Shown: positions 15,640 through 24,910 of the stretch, piece after piece
Layout: every line of letters begins with the position of its first letter
How positions within the stretch are numbered: the stretch's first letter is position 1
Assembly (NCBI GenBank): GCA_017444825.1
Contig: JAFSVU010000008.1
Location: forward strand, 1 to 64,000
Length of the DNA: 64,000 bases
Source of the DNA: Clostridia bacterium
GTDB taxonomy: Bacteria; Bacillota; Clostridia; UBA1212
Reading direction: 5' to 3'
Program-made: the position numbers and the translations under genes
Notes under the pieces: generated by a model
Seen by the model: the letters and a program-made list of their open reading frames with translations, nothing else
Database searches by the model: none
Told to the model about the DNA's origin: nothing

Positions 15640-16566
15640 TCAGGGTAAAAGGCCTGCCGTTTCGTCACGGCCGAGGCTGATATTCATGTTCTGGATCGCA
15701 GCCCCCGACGCGCCTTTCCCAAGGTTGTCAAATCTTGAAGCGAGAACTATTCTCTCGTCGTTTCCGTAAACAAATATTTCCATTGAGTCCTTCCCGGAGA
15801 TGCCGCCGGCGGAAAGGAATCCGTCCTCCGAAACATCGCCTCTGAAGGTTATCAGCTTCTCGCCTCTGTAATATTCCGAAATAGCTTCGGATACTTCGTC
15901 CTTTTTAAGACCGAGGGCAGCTGCGTCAAGAGCCACCGTCACCAGCATCCCGGAGTAGAAAGGTGCCACCACCGGCTGGAAGGCGGGAAATCTTGTAAGC
16001 TTTGAGACCGCCGCCATCTCTTTAAGATGCTTGTGTGCCTGGGTGAGGCCGTAAAGCCTGGGAGCTCCGAGAGCTTCTTTTTTCAGAGCGTTTTCGTAAT
16101 CCGCTATCATCTTCTTTCCGCCGCCGGAATAGCCCGTAAGGGAAGTGCAGGAAAGGAAAATTTCCGGTTCTATAAGGCCCAGATCTCTCAGCGGTCTTAC
16201 GAGAGATATGAAACCGCTTGCGTGGCAGCCGGGATTGGCGATCCTTTTTGATGTTTTGATCAGGTCTCTCTGGTCCTTTATTTCGGGGAAACCGTATGTC
16301 CAGCCCTCCGCCGTTCTGTGTGCCGTGGATGTATCGATCACTGTGACGTCACTGTTTTCGACGAGGGAAACAGATTCTCTGGCCGCGTCGTCAGGAAGGC
16401 AAAGGAATGCTATGTCGCAGCTGTTTATCGCTTCTTTTCTGGCACCCACGTCCTTTCTGGCGTCCCCGTCAAGTATGAGAAGTTTTAAGCTTTCGTCACA
16501 TCTCAGCCTTTCCGCGATCCGAAGTCCGGTGGTGCCTGCGCTGCCGTCAATAAATACTTTAGTCAT
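15640..16566 (-). CDS. argC: N-acetyl-gamma-glutamyl-phosphate reductase, short type
   Basis: 308 residues. It reduces N-acetylglutamyl phosphate to the semialdehyde with NADPH. FIDGSAGTTGLRIAERL is the nucleotide-binding start and IANPGCHASGFI carries the catalytic cysteine. The short length and the GSAGTTG motif assign it to the short ArgC type rather than the roughly 345-residue form typical of Bacillus. Its ATG (16564-16566) overlaps the argH stop by 8 bases, indicating translational coupling. Confidence 0.93.
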   Translation of the reverse strand: MTKVFIDGSAGTTGLRIAERLRCDESLKLLILDGDARKDVGARKEAINSCDIAFLCLPDDAARESVSLVENSDVTVIDTSTAHRTAEGWTYGFPEIKDQRDLIKTSKRIANPGCHASGFISLVRPLRDLGLIEPEIFLSCTSLTGYSGGGKKMIADYENALKKEALGAPRLYGLTQAHKHLKEMAAVSKLTRFPAFQPVVAPFYSGMLVTVALDAAALGLKKDEVSEAISEYYRGEKLITFRGDVSEDGFLSAGGISGKDSMEIFVYGNDERIVLASRFDNLGKGASGAAIQNMNISLGRDETAGLLP

Positions 16567-17944
16567 CAAGCTCCCCCCTCACTTCTTTGATCTGCCGAAA
16601 CACGCTCTTTTTTTCCGGGCCTCCATAGCTCTTTCTTCTTGCGAGGCAGTTATCGATATTTACCGCGTCGTATACGTCCTCGTCGATATCCTCTGAAACG
16701 CTTCTGTAGAGCTCCAGGGGCAGGGTTTCCAAAGTATAGTTCTTATCTATGCAAAGGGCTACAATGAGTCCTGAGGCCTTGTAGGCGCTTCTGAAGGGCA
16801 TTCCTTTTCCGACCAGATAATCGGCAAGGTCCGTAGCGTTTATAAACCCGTTCTGCGCGGCTTTTTTCATAGCCTCTTCGTTGACCTTCATTGTGGAGAT
16901 CATACCGGTGTATATCCTGATGTAGTTCTTTACGGTATCGACCGCGTCGAAGATGGCCTCCTTGTCCTCCTGCATGTCTTTGTTGTACGCAAGGGGCAGT
17001 CCCTTCATCACGGTGAGGAGAGTCATAAGATCGCCGTAAACTCTTCCGGTCTTACCTCTCACCAATTCCGCCATGTCCGGATTTTTCTTCTGGGGCATGA
17101 TCGATGAGCCGGTAGTGTATCCGTCTGAGAGCTCGATGAATTTAAATTCCCAGCTGGACCAGAGCACGAACTCCTCGGAAAGTCTCGAAAGATGCATCAT
17201 AATGATGGAAAGGTCCGCAGCCAGCTCGATCACAAAATCCCTGTCGGAAACGCTGTCCATGGAATTGGATGTGATATCGCCAATGCCAAGTAAACTCGCT
17301 TCATAGCCCCTGTCCGTGTTATAGGTGGTACCAGCCAGCGCGCAGGCTCCGATGGGCGAAACGTTGGTCCTTAAATAGCAGTCCCAGAGCCTTTTAATAT
17401 CTCTTAAGAGCATTGACGCATAGGCCATGAGGTGGTGTCCGAATGATACGGGCTGGGCCCTCTGAAGATGGGTGTAGCCGGGCATGATGGTGTCGGCATT
17501 CTTTTCTGCCAGGTCGCATATGGCCCTTACGAGGTCATTGGTCAGTGAGACTGTCTCTTTGATCTGTCCCATAAGGTAAAGCCTGAGGTCGAGAGCCACC
17601 TGGTCGTTTCTTGACCTTGCGGTGTGGAGCTTCTTTCCGGAGTTTCCGATCCTCTCTGTCAGCACCTGCTCAACGAACATATGGATGTCCTCGCAGCTCA
17701 TGTCGATCTTAAGTTCTCCGCTCTCAAGGTCCGCGAGAATGCCCTCAAGGCCTTTCACGATAGCCTCGCAGTCAAACTCCGAAATGATCCCCTGCTTAAG
17801 AAGCATTCTGGCATGGGCAATGCTCCCTCTTATATCCTCCCTGTACATTCTGGAATCAAAACCAATGGATGAATTGAACTCGTCGGATATTTTTTCGGTA
17901 TTGCCGCCGGTCCTTCCGGCCCACATTTTTTCACTGCCCGCCAT
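16559..17944 (-). CDS. argH: Argininosuccinate lyase
   Basis: 461 residues. It splits argininosuccinate into arginine and fumarate. The fumarase/aspartase superfamily signature TGSSIMPQKKNPDMAELV is at about residue 283, and HTARSRNDQVALDLRLYL and GYTHLQRAQPVSFGHHLMAY supply other active-site residues. ATG 17944 follows AAAGGAG. It is separated from argG by 137 bases that contain a hairpin with a U-rich tail, so expression of the downstream arg genes may be set partly by readthrough. Confidence 0.97.
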   Translation of the reverse strand: MAGSEKMWAGRTGGNTEKISDEFNSSIGFDSRMYREDIRGSIAHARMLLKQGIISEFDCEAIVKGLEGILADLESGELKIDMSCEDIHMFVEQVLTERIGNSGKKLHTARSRNDQVALDLRLYLMGQIKETVSLTNDLVRAICDLAEKNADTIMPGYTHLQRAQPVSFGHHLMAYASMLLRDIKRLWDCYLRTNVSPIGACALAGTTYNTDRGYEASLLGIGDITSNSMDSVSDRDFVIELAADLSIIMMHLSRLSEEFVLWSSWEFKFIELSDGYTTGSSIMPQKKNPDMAELVRGKTGRVYGDLMTLLTVMKGLPLAYNKDMQEDKEAIFDAVDTVKNYIRIYTGMISTMKVNEEAMKKAAQNGFINATDLADYLVGKGMPFRSAYKASGLIVALCIDKNYTLETLPLELYRSVSEDIDEDVYDAVNIDNCLARRKSYGGPEKKSVFRQIKEVRGELDD

Positions 17945-17983
17945 AATAATTCTCCTTTAACGTACTAAAGTGCCTCTGAATAA

Positions 17984-18027
17984 GAAAAGCTGCCGCAAGC
18001 TCCGGAAATTCACCGGGCCTCGGCAGC
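17984..18027 (-). terminator. Intra-operon hairpin between argG and argH
   Basis: On the minus strand GCTGCCG (18027-18021) pairs with CGGCAGC (17995-17989) around an inner CCGG/CCGG-type pairing and is followed by TTTTCTTA. It resembles a leaky terminator or RNA-processing site. Confidence 0.5.
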
Positions 18028-18081
18028 ATCTTTGATGTACAGCAAGAAAGGACGCCTGAAAGCTGCCTTTTTAAGGGGTCC

Positions 18082-19311
18082 TCACTGCTTTTCATGTCTT
18101 CGTGCGTTCACAAGCGCCTGAACCTTCACAGGCAGTCCGTAAAGGTTGATAAAGCCTTTAGCGTCGGTCTGGTCGTAATCGGACTCGCCGAAGGTGGCGA
18201 TCTCCTCGCTGTAGAGCGAATAGTCGCTGGAAACGCCTGCTTTGATGATATTGCCTTTATAAAGCTTCAGCTTTACTTTACCTGTCACATTCTCCTGGGT
18301 CTTATCGACAAAGGCCGTAAGAGCTTCCCGAAGAGGTGAGAACCACATGCCGTTATATACCAGCTCGGCAAAGGTAACAGAGAGACGCTGCTTTTCGTGA
18401 GAAGTCATCTTATCGAGGCAGACGGTCTCAAGGTAGTTGTGGGCGAAATAAAGGATCGTTCCGCCGGGAGTCTCGTAAACGCCCCTGCACTTCATTCCTA
18501 CAAGGCGGTTCTCAACTATGTCGAGAAGTCCGATGCCGTTCTTTCCGCCGTACTCATTGAGCTTAAGAATGATATCCTTTGCGGACATCTTCTTACCGTC
18601 GAGAGCCACAGGCTTTCCTTTTACAAATTCGATCTCCACGTACCGGGGCTCGTCGGGTGCTTTCTCCGGAGAGACGCCCATTTCGAGGAAGCCCGGTTTG
18701 TTGTAGAGAGGTTCATTGGCGATGTCCTCAAGGTCCAGACCTTCGTGGGAAAGGTGCCAGAGGTTCTTGTCCTTTGAGTAGTTTGTTTCACGGTTGATCT
18801 TCAGAGGAATGTTATGTGCCTCAGCGTAATCGATCTCTTCCTCCCTGGATTTGATATCCCACTCGCGCCAGGGGGCTATGATCTTCATTGAGGGGGCAAA
18901 ATGCTTGATGGCCAGTTCAAAACGGACCTGGTCGTTTCCTTTTCCGGTGCATCCGTGGCAGATGGCGTCAGCGCCCTCTTTAAGAGCGATCTCAACAAGT
19001 CCTTTTGCGATACAGGGCCGCGCGGTGCTTGTGCCAAGGAGATAATCCTCATAAACAGCTCCGGCCTGCATGGTGGGTATGATGTAATTATCCACGTAGT
19101 CGTCGGTAAGATCCAGCACGTAAAGCTTGGATGCGCCTGTCTTCAGGGCTTTCTCTTCAAGACCTTCAAGCTCGTCGGCCTGACCCACGTTTCCGGACAC
19201 GGCAATGACTTCACAGTTATTGTAGTTTTCCTTCAGCCAGGGAATTATAATAGAGGTATCAAGACCTCCCGAATAAGCAAGTACCACTTTTTTGATATCA
19301 TCTTTCGACAC
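18082..19311 (-). CDS. argG: Argininosuccinate synthase
   Basis: 409 residues. It joins citrulline and aspartate with ATP. The PP-loop [18 protein letters not shown] is at the N-terminus, with [13 protein letters not shown] (about residue 117) and the aspartate-binding SGNVGQ. The start is GTG at 19309-19311, 5 bases after a perfect GGAGGTGAT. It is the first gene of the arginine operon, with a good promoter 33 bases upstream. The family is certain. Confidence 0.97.
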   Translation of the reverse strand: MSKDDIKKVVLAYSGGLDTSIIIPWLKENYNNCEVIAVSGNVGQADELEGLEEKALKTGASKLYVLDLTDDYVDNYIIPTMQAGAVYEDYLLGTSTARPCIAKGLVEIALKEGADAICHGCTGKGNDQVRFELAIKHFAPSMKIIAPWREWDIKSREEEIDYAEAHNIPLKINRETNYSKDKNLWHLSHEGLDLEDIANEPLYNKPGFLEMGVSPEKAPDEPRYVEIEFVKGKPVALDGKKMSAKDIILKLNEYGGKNGIGLLDIVENRLVGMKCRGVYETPGGTILYFAHNYLETVCLDKMTSHEKQRLSVTFAELVYNGMWFSPLREALTAFVDKTQENVTGKVKLKLYKGNIIKAGVSSDYSLYSEEIATFGESDYDQTDAKGFINLYGLPVKVQALVNARRHEKQ

Positions 19312-19343
19312 GGTATCACCTCCCGAAGATTTACAAATCCGAA

Positions 19344-19372
19344 ATTTTACTCTCGTAACAAGGCTATGTCAA
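19344..19372 (-). promoter_or_regulatory. Promoter of the arginine operon
   Basis: On the minus strand TTGACA (19372-19367), 17 bases, TAAAAT (19349-19344), with the argG start about 33 bases downstream. No clear ARG box was found. Confidence 0.7.
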
Positions 19373-19401
19373 GCATTAAAATCACTGTTTCAATGTAAGA
19401 T

Positions 19402-19689
19402 TTACTTTCCGAGCCCCAGCTTTTTGATAGCCTTCACGTAACCGCCGTTCTTTTTAACGCACTTGTTGACGCGGCTGATGGTGGCCGAGCTTATGCCCGA
19501 CTCCGAGGACACGTTCAGGTAGTTCGCCCCGTTGTACAGCTTGATTGCAGTGTCAAAACGCTGCGCCATATCGTTGATCTCCTTCGCGGTGCAGAGGTCC
19601 TCCAGGAACTCCTTCGCATCGCCAATGTTGTCAATGGAACAGATCGCCGAAAGTAAATTTCTGACAGCTTCGTTTTTAGTCTCGCCCAA
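19402..19689 (-). CDS. yerC: YerC/YecD-type TrpR-family transcriptional regulator
   Basis: 95 residues from TTG 19689, which lies 9 bases after GGAGG; a longer frame starts with TTG inside a 5' hairpin and lacks a ribosome site. The 95-residue form matches the usual length of the family. EFLEDLCTAKEINDMAQRF and the helix-turn-helix ESGISSATISRVNKCVKKNG match YerC/TrpR-like repressors, which bind palindromic operators as dimers. Its own promoter contains a perfect TAGCAC-n6-GTGCTA palindrome between the -35 and -10 boxes, so autorepression is likely. Its effector is unknown. It stands between the arginine operon and the glycoside hydrolase cluster. Confidence 0.88.
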   Translation of the reverse strand: MGETKNEAVRNLLSAICSIDNIGDAKEFLEDLCTAKEINDMAQRFDTAIKLYNGANYLNVSSESGISSATISRVNKCVKKNGGYVKAIKKLGLGK

Positions 19690-19720
19690 AAAGATCAACC
19701 TCCGAAAATGCTTTTTTATC

Positions 19721-19751
19721 TTTAAAAGCCCCAATTAATGAGGCTTTTAAA
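19721..19751 (-). promoter_or_regulatory. 5' leader hairpin of yerC
   Basis: TTTAAAAGCC and GGCTTTTAAA form a perfect 10-bp stem (19721-19730 with 19742-19751) immediately after the predicted transcription start and about 30 bases before the TTG start. It may stabilise the RNA or attenuate expression. Confidence 0.5.
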
Positions 19752-19763
19752 GTGAACACGGGT

Positions 19764-19792
19764 ATAATAGCACTTTAGCGTGCTAAATTCAA
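19764..19792 (-). promoter_or_regulatory. yerC promoter with embedded operator
   Basis: Minus strand: TTGAAT (19792-19787), 17 bases, TATTAT (19769-19764). The spacer holds the palindrome TAGCAC-n6-GTGCTA (19768-19785) and the overlapping TTTAGC-AC-GCTAAA. The -35 box overlaps the stop codon of the preceding gene. Confidence 0.65.
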
Positions 19793-22317
19793 GCGGATTT
19801 CTTTTTAAATATAATTAAAGCGGCGGCCATTGCAGGTAGTGCGGCAAACACGCCAATGACGGACCCGCAGCCCTTCTTTTCATTCTGGCCTGGAGTGGCG
19901 TTTCCACCGTCCTCCGGCGCAGGGGTCTCGATGACGTTATCGGAACCGTACATCACGAACGTGAATCTGCCTCCGGGGGCTGCATCGCCGTCTGTGTAGA
20001 GAGTCAGCACGTCGCCGTCTGCGAGGTTTGCGTCGGCCCACTTAAAGCCAAGCACGAAATCGTTTCCGGATATGCCTATATCCGATTTCTTTACCGTCAC
20101 CATCATCTTGTTGCCTGATACACTGTAGCTGACGTCAGCCACCTTTTCCCAGTCCCAGCCGCCTTTGCTTCTCTCCAGGACCAGCGTCTTGTCTGTGCCC
20201 GTCTCGCGGCCGATGATGTATTCAAAGTCCTCCCAGTCCTTGGAATCCTTTGTGGCGGCTCCGGTGTCAAGGAGAAGCCTCATCCAGTTCTCGTCCTTGT
20301 AAGAGGTGATGTCGTTTTCCGTTTCAATGTAGAAATAGACGTTTTCTTCGTCATTTACGGCCTTGGCGGTGATAAAGTCGTTCCTGATGCCGGGGCTGTT
20401 GAATTTAACGCCGCTCCAGCCTTTAGTATTCTCCCTCGCCAATGTGTTATGGGCGTAGTGGTTGTATGAAATAAGATTTTCGTCGTTCCATGCATTGAAA
20501 TCGCCGTTCTCTACGGTTTTGGAGACGTTCTGAACCGTCGGCGCGGTCATGCCCTTGTATCTTCTTACGTTGTTTACCAGCTGGTAGTAGAAATAGTCCT
20601 TGAGGTCGCCCTTTGAAGGCTCGATGTCTCTGGAGTTCTCGTCGTTGTACTGATCCGGGAAGCCATTTTTGACGCCGCCCCACTCCTCGTTTCTGCCGGC
20701 GATCCACTCGTTCCAACCCGTCACGAAAACTATGTCGGGGTCCACAGAGAGAGCGTAGTCCCACTGCTCCTGGAAATTAATGCCGTAGTAGTACGCCTTG
20801 TCCATCTTGGAGTTGGCGACTATCTCCTCGCCTCTGTAAGTGTACGTGTATGAATAATTCTTCTGGTTGGAATAGCCTCTTCCCATATTGTGGGCGCCGT
20901 TCATTGCAGACAGGCTCATGGTGGTGTAGTCCGCATTCATTGCAACGCCGACAGTGGTGGATTCCACGGAGCCGTCAGCCCTCTTGTAAAGAGCCTGGGG
21001 ATAGCGGTGGAGCCATCCGAACCAGGTGTCGTCGTGGTCGTCCTCGAAGTAGCTGGGTTCGCCGCGTCTGAAGGTGAAGAACTCGGATATTTCCTTCTCT
21101 ATCGCCACACTTTTATCGAGGCAGTCCTTGATTCCCATAACGAATGGCTTGCCGTCAAGGTAGAACCAGAGATCCTGATAAAGACCGGGCTGGTAGATCT
21201 TATTGTATATCTGTTTGAGAGAAGACTTGTTGTTTTCATAATCCCAGAAGGGAAGCATGAAGCCTATCTGAGGAGTTTTAACTCCGTCCTCCCTGGCCTC
21301 AGACCAAACGTCCAAAAGCTCCATGTAGCATTTATCCCACGTGAAGTCGCCGTTGGTGCAGTCAAAGAGTACGAAATCAACACCTGCGTCGGCCAAAAGC
21401 TCCGCTTGTTTTCTCAGAACGTAGCGGTCCACGGCGTAGTAGCCCCAGATGGGCTCGTTCCAAAAATATGCGCCGACGTTGTTCTTTTTCCAGATCTGGT
21501 GGTTGTAGTCATTGGCAGCTTCGGGGTACTCCTCGACGATCTTCTGTACGTTTACCGGTTTGTTTCCGGCAAAATTGTAGTGCCAGGTCCAGTAGAAAAT
21601 GCCGACTTTTCTCTCCTTTTTGGCGCCTGCGTCCTTATAGTCGACGGAGGAGCGTCCCAGACCGTCCACGAAGGACCACAGTGTGGAATCGATGTTAAGC
21701 TGATTGATTGGATGGGCCTCGGGTATAACGTATTCCTCGGGGACCTCAACCTGTACCTCGCCGGGTTTCGAAACTCTTTCGAAAGCATCCGTGCCTTCAC
21801 CGCCCGCAAAGAATATCTCGCTTTCGGGAGCGCCGGCCTGCTCATAATCTCCCACAAAGCCGTTGGTGTACTTAAGGTCGCCGTTATGCCAGAATATCTT
21901 GAGATTGGTGCCCTTGTCTATGGAAAGAGTCAGCAGGTATTCACCCGCCGGGAACGAGGAACCGTTTTCAACGTAAACAGCCTGATTTCTGGTCCAGGAC
22001 GTATAATGCTTTGTTGCGACCGGCTCGCTTTTCTTGGTCTTTCTGGTATTTGAATCCCACTTGTAAAGACTTATCGTGACCTCTTTGTCCGTGTCGTTAA
22101 AGCCAAGAAAAATACCCGCCTTTGTGAAGCCTGCCTTCACCTTAAACTGTACGGAAACGTCCTGGCCTTTGCTGACTGTGACGGAGCTTTTCTTTGAGCT
22201 CGTGTCGTAAAGGCTAACCCCGCCGTCCGCTCTTGACTGCATTGGCGTAAAAAAGAATCCCAGCGCAATAACCAATGCGACGGAAAACAGGATCATTCTC
22301 TCAATTTTCCTCTTCAT
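19789..22317 (-). CDS. Secreted GH99/GH71-like protein with CBM9-like domain, paralog 1
   Basis: 842 residues. Signal peptide at 1-30 (ILFSVALVIALGFFF); beta-rich N-terminal module at about 35-150 (TISLYKWDSNTRK); barrel-like domain at about 205-595 with GIFYWTWHYN, YFWNEPIWGYY, DFVLFDCTNGD and FVTGWNEWIAGR; C-terminal CBM9/DOMON-like domain at about 605-795 (WMRLLLDTGAATKDSKDWED, GRETG, GRFTFV). The tail from about 816 is GCGSVIG, a hydrophobic helix and FKKKSA. The WTWH and GWNEW motifs resemble glycoside hydrolase families 99 and 71, but no catalytic acid was proven and the substrate is unknown. ATG 22317 lies 17 bases inside the preceding paralog gene, so the genes are coupled. It probably acts at the cell surface on a polysaccharide. 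Confidence 0.75.
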   Translation of the reverse strand: MKRKIERMILFSVALVIALGFFFTPMQSRADGGVSLYDTSSKKSSVTVSKGQDVSVQFKVKAGFTKAGIFLGFNDTDKEVTISLYKWDSNTRKTKKSEPVATKHYTSWTRNQAVYVENGSSFPAGEYLLTLSIDKGTNLKIFWHNGDLKYTNGFVGDYEQAGAPESEIFFAGGEGTDAFERVSKPGEVQVEVPEEYVIPEAHPINQLNIDSTLWSFVDGLGRSSVDYKDAGAKKERKVGIFYWTWHYNFAGNKPVNVQKIVEEYPEAANDYNHQIWKKNNVGAYFWNEPIWGYYAVDRYVLRKQAELLADAGVDFVLFDCTNGDFTWDKCYMELLDVWSEAREDGVKTPQIGFMLPFWDYENNKSSLKQIYNKIYQPGLYQDLWFYLDGKPFVMGIKDCLDKSVAIEKEISEFFTFRRGEPSYFEDDHDDTWFGWLHRYPQALYKRADGSVESTTVGVAMNADYTTMSLSAMNGAHNMGRGYSNQKNYSYTYTYRGEEIVANSKMDKAYYYGINFQEQWDYALSVDPDIVFVTGWNEWIAGRNEEWGGVKNGFPDQYNDENSRDIEPSKGDLKDYFYYQLVNNVRRYKGMTAPTVQNVSKTVENGDFNAWNDENLISYNHYAHNTLARENTKGWSGVKFNSPGIRNDFITAKAVNDEENVYFYIETENDITSYKDENWMRLLLDTGAATKDSKDWEDFEYIIGRETGTDKTLVLERSKGGWDWEKVADVSYSVSGNKMMVTVKKSDIGISGNDFVLGFKWADANLADGDVLTLYTDGDAAPGGRFTFVMYGSDNVIETPAPEDGGNATPGQNEKKGCGSVIGVFAALPAMAAALIIFKKKSA

Positions 22318-24880
22318 AACAGTCTCCTTTTTTTATGAATACTAACACCGAAACGGAGGCAAAACCAATGAACAGTAAAGCGGTTCCGCCGGATACAGTG
22401 CTCCCGCAGCCTTTGCAGCCGCCGTTTGTATTTTCAGGTCCTTCAGTGGCTTTTATTTCATCGGACGAAGGGATCTCCACGGGGTTCTTGTCGGAAAGTA
22501 CGAAGGTGAACCTGCCGCCGGGAGCCGCATCGCCGTCTGTGTAAAGAGTCATTATATCCCCGTCCTGAAGGTTGTTGTCCGCAAACTTAAAACCGATGGT
22601 GAAATCGCTTTCCGTGACTCCGAGAAGCGACCTTTCAACTTCTATCTGAAGTACGTTTCCCTGCACGGTGTATTTCGCGTCTCCCACCTTTTCCCAGCTC
22701 CAGCCGCCTTTTGATCTTTCAACGGAGAGGGTCTCGGATGTACCGGTCTCTCTTCCTATAATAAATTCAAAATCCTCCCAGTCCTTCGAATCCTTTGTCG
22801 CGGCTCCCGTGTCAAGTATGAGCCTGATCCAGTTTTCGTCCTCATAGGAGGTTATCGGATCCACGGTCTCCGCGTAAAAATAGAACTTATCGTCGTCGTA
22901 AGACGCTTTCAGTGTTTTGAAATCGTTTCTCGTGGCTTCAGCCGTATAAGAGCAGCCCTGGAAGCCCTTGCTGTTTCTTTCAAGTGTGTTATTTATGTAA
23001 TGGTTATAGGAAACCGTGTTCTCCCATTGATCCGCGCCGCCGCTGATGTCGATGGTCTTTGCCGGGTAGGCCTTGGGGAGGCTCATGCCCTTGTATCTTC
23101 TCACATTGGCGACGAGCTGGTAGTAATAATAGTCCTTAAGTTCGCCCTTTGTGGGCTCGATGTCGCGGGAATTGGCGTCGTTGCACTGGTCCGGGAAAGC
23201 GTTTTTCATTCCCTCCCATTCCTCGTAGCGCCCCACCAGCCACTCGTTCCAGCCTGTCACGAATACGATCTCTGGGTCAGTTTCAAGGGCGTAGTTCCAC
23301 TGCTCCTGGAAGTTTATGCCGTAGTAGTGGGCGTTCTCCATGGAGGAGCTGCAGACGATGGATTCGCCTCTATACGTGTAGGTGTAGCTGAAATCCTTCT
23401 GCTCCGAGTAGCCTCTTCCCATGTTGTGAGGGCCGTTCATGGCGTAGAGCTTTCTTTCCACATAGTCCGCGTTCTGGGCAATGCCGACAGTCATCTGTTC
23501 CACGGTCCCGTCCTCGTTGTAATACTTGGCCTGGGGGTATACGTGGAGCCAGCCCCATTCATCGTCGGTGCTGTCGTCCTTCCAATAGGAAGGCTCGCCC
23601 TTTCTGAAGGTGAAAAAGTTCAGGATATCAGCCTCTTCCTCGTCGTTTGGATCAAGGCAGTCCTTTATACCCATCAGCAACGGCTTTCCTTCCCAATAGA
23701 GCCACATATCCTGATATTCGCCCATCTTGTACAGCCTGTAGTAAAGGGCCTTGATGTCGGTCTTGTTGAAATCGTAATCCCAGAAGGGAAGCATGAAGCT
23801 GATCTTCGGCACGTTGACGCCCTCCGCCTTGGCCTGAGACCAGACTTTGAGGAGATTTCTGAACTCGTTTTCAAAGAGGAGAGTACCGTTCGTACAGTCG
23901 AAGAGGACAAAGTCTATCCCCGCATCGGCCAGAAGCTCCGCATGTTTTCTCAAAACGTAGTCGTCCATCTCGGTGTAATAACCAAAAAGCGGCTCGTTCC
24001 AGAAAAAGGCGGCGCCGTTGTAGTCCTTCCATACTCTGTGCTCGTACTTGTCAATGGCATCGGGGTGATTCTTCAATATCTCGTTGACGTTTGCAGGTTT
24101 GCTCTTCGCGTTGTTGTTATGCCAGGTCCAGTAGAATATGCCGACGAGCCTCTCTTTTTTATTTCCGATCTCTTCGTAGGTTGGAAGAGTCCTTCCCAGG
24201 CCGTCCACGGCCATCCATAGCGTTGAATCGACGCCGAGTTTTACAACCTCGTCGTTTTCGGTGAGCTTTGTCTCTTCAGGAATCGGGTGAGTGTAGGGAG
24301 CGCCCCTGTCCGAAAGCTTTCCGAGAAAAGAATTCTTATCGCCGCTCTGGTCAATGTAAAACAGCGGTGAGCCTTCCTTGTAATGATCGCCTACAAAGGC
24401 TTCCACGTTGTCTTTAACGGGAGTGTACCAGTCAAATTTGAAGGAGCCTCCTGTCTTTAAGGACAGTCTGAAATAGTATTCGCCTGAAGAGAATGAGCCT
24501 GCGCCGCCCGCAGCGTCGCCTGAAGTAACGCCGAGGATTCCGCCCTTTTTCCAGTCGTCAAAGCTTTTGGATGCGATAAGACTTCCCGAGAGAGTTTTTG
24601 TCATATCGGTATCCCACCTGTAAAGCTCCGCCACTGCCTTCTTTCCGCCGTTGCTGGCAACGGTTATCTCAAATGAGACCGAGGTGAATTCCGCCGCGGC
24701 GTTAAACCTGATACCAACGGAGTTCCCGAAATCAAGGGTGACCTGGGATCTCTTCGCGCCGTCAGTGTTAAGTTCTTTTTTATCGGCAAAGCTCCTCACC
24801 GCCCCCAAAGGCGCGGCAATGCCCGCAATAACGATAAGTGCAACTATTGTCAAAATGATCCTTTTAACTGTTCTTTGCAT
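22301..24880 (-). CDS. Secreted GH99/GH71-like protein with CBM9-like domain, paralog 2
   Basis: 859 residues with the same architecture as its neighbours: signal peptide (LTIVALIVIAGIAAPLGA), an N-terminal beta module with VAELYRWDTDMTKTLSG, a barrel with GIFYWTWHNNNAK, FFWNEPLFGYY, DFVLFDCTNG and FVTGWNEWLVGRYEEW, then a CBM9-like domain (WIRLILDTGAATKDSKDWED) and a GCKGCGS tail with a hydrophobic helix. Here the tail extends past the basic cluster (KKGDCYEEEN). ATG 24880 follows GGAGG. Paralog 3 ends 30 bases upstream and paralog 1 overlaps its end by 17. Close similarity throughout implies recent tandem duplication followed by divergence. Confidence 0.75.
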   Translation of the reverse strand: MQRTVKRIILTIVALIVIAGIAAPLGAVRSFADKKELNTDGAKRSQVTLDFGNSVGIRFNAAAEFTSVSFEITVASNGGKKAVAELYRWDTDMTKTLSGSLIASKSFDDWKKGGILGVTSGDAAGGAGSFSSGEYYFRLSLKTGGSFKFDWYTPVKDNVEAFVGDHYKEGSPLFYIDQSGDKNSFLGKLSDRGAPYTHPIPEETKLTENDEVVKLGVDSTLWMAVDGLGRTLPTYEEIGNKKERLVGIFYWTWHNNNAKSKPANVNEILKNHPDAIDKYEHRVWKDYNGAAFFWNEPLFGYYTEMDDYVLRKHAELLADAGIDFVLFDCTNGTLLFENEFRNLLKVWSQAKAEGVNVPKISFMLPFWDYDFNKTDIKALYYRLYKMGEYQDMWLYWEGKPLLMGIKDCLDPNDEEEADILNFFTFRKGEPSYWKDDSTDDEWGWLHVYPQAKYYNEDGTVEQMTVGIAQNADYVERKLYAMNGPHNMGRGYSEQKDFSYTYTYRGESIVCSSSMENAHYYGINFQEQWNYALETDPEIVFVTGWNEWLVGRYEEWEGMKNAFPDQCNDANSRDIEPTKGELKDYYYYQLVANVRRYKGMSLPKAYPAKTIDISGGADQWENTVSYNHYINNTLERNSKGFQGCSYTAEATRNDFKTLKASYDDDKFYFYAETVDPITSYEDENWIRLILDTGAATKDSKDWEDFEFIIGRETGTSETLSVERSKGGWSWEKVGDAKYTVQGNVLQIEVERSLLGVTESDFTIGFKFADNNLQDGDIMTLYTDGDAAPGGRFTFVLSDKNPVEIPSSDEIKATEGPENTNGGCKGCGSTVSGGTALLFIGFASVSVLVFIKKGDCYEEEN

Positions 24881-24910
24881 AAAACCTCCGTTAACAAATC
24901 GCCTACATTA

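Noticed and set aside
19312-19401. ARG box for ArgR upstream of argG
   Set aside because: AT-rich partial dyads are present but no clear pair of 18-bp ARG half sites; the arginine repressor site remains unidentified.
20890-22053. 387-codon frame antisense to a GH99-like gene
   Set aside because: Exact shadow of a well-supported gene, with no ribosome site and a hydrophobic, repeat-free but unrecognisable product; a similar shadow occurs at 23000-24220.
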